Source: an uncultured Oscillospiraceae bacterium (GTDB lineage Bacteria > Bacillota > Clostridia > Oscillospirales > Ruminococcaceae). From it: a stretch of 39,571 bases of DNA. The notes under the pieces are model-generated. The model made no database searches. It worked only from the letters and a program-made list of their open reading frames with translations, and had not been told where the DNA came from. Below, piece after piece: positions 39,464-39,571 of this stretch. Every line of letters starts with the position of its first letter. The stretch's first letter is position 1. Location: positions 1-39,571 of the forward strand of contig URGQ01000008.1 of assembly GCA_900547385.1 (NCBI GenBank). Direction: 5' to 3'. A program made the position numbers and the translations under genes.

Positions 39464-39571
39464 TGCTGTCACGAAAAGCAATAGATTTATTCACAGCTTT
39501 CAGGTATAATTGCCTTAAATCAATCCTATCCCATCCATTCCGAGATTTTTTCAAAAAATCTCAAAAAAGTT
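39464..39571 (+). other. Right edge, possible promoter of the next gene
   Basis: No gene is complete here. A perfect TATAAT lies at 39505-39510; the best -35 at 17 bases, TAGATT (39482-39487), is poor. The last bases are AT-rich with a short GAGATTTTTT...AAAAAATCTC inverted repeat (39541-39565). The gene it would serve is outside the window. Confidence 0.35.

Overview
The window looks like a chromosomal core-genome segment from a GC-rich, monoderm member of the Clostridia, most like the Oscillospirales/Ruminococcaceae group; the genus cannot be named from sequence alone. Supporting points are a CIRCE-controlled groESL operon, SpoVG, a SpoVD-like PBP and SpoVE/FtsW in a Gram-positive dcw cluster, HPr with His15 and Ser46, DapL-type diaminopimelate synthesis, a glmS ribozyme, a lysine riboswitch, and SD-led genes with SigA-type promoters. 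No phage, insertion sequence, CRISPR array, tRNA or rRNA gene is seen.

Layout. 1-2.3 kb: an HD-domain hydrolase (-) and a membrane-flavodoxin gene broken by a one-base frameshift (+). 2.7-4.9 kb: dapF-dapL operon (-). 5.1-7.1 kb: groES-groEL behind CIRCE. 7.3-8.0 kb: an XRE regulator and a small partner protein (-), with a pair of palindromic sites in the divergent gap. 8.2-12.05 kb: ylxM-ffh-rpsP-khpA-rimM-trmD, the SRP/ribosome-maturation operon. 12.2-16.1 kb: ptsH, a 500-bp gene-free stretch with five hairpins, uvrC, rsmD and a coiled-coil protein. 16.35-30.3 kb: the division and cell wall cluster mraZ-rsmH-ftsL-PBP-murE-murF-mraY-ftsW-murG-murA-ftsQ-ftsZ, with MraZ boxes at its promoter; murD, murB and ftsA are not in it. 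30.3-33.8 kb: galE (+) and glmS (-, behind a glmS ribozyme). 33.8-35.8 kb: spoVG (-) and divergent murC (+). 35.9-37.8 kb: lysine riboswitch, terminator and NhaC-family transporter. 38.1-39.3 kb: AlaA-like aminotransferase.

The genes converge on envelope building. DapL and DapF make meso-DAP, MurE has the DNPR motif expected for adding meso-DAP, GlmS and MurA/C/E/F/MraY/MurG carry the UDP-sugar to lipid II, and FtsW, the PBP, FtsL, FtsQ and FtsZ use it at the septum. Lysine, made from meso-DAP, is sensed by the riboswitch ahead of the transporter.

The most unusual signal is a set of GC-rich intergenic elements that fold on paper into a perfect four-way 'cloverleaf': a closing stem around three hairpins. 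Three clear copies (2598-2680, 3954-4071, 37857-37942) share the architecture but not the stem sequence, and seven of their nine arms end in a C(GNA)G triloop on one strand. Weaker relatives may lie at 1-111, 1119-1170, 12686-12914 and 31411-31488. I know of no named family with this description, but no database could be searched.
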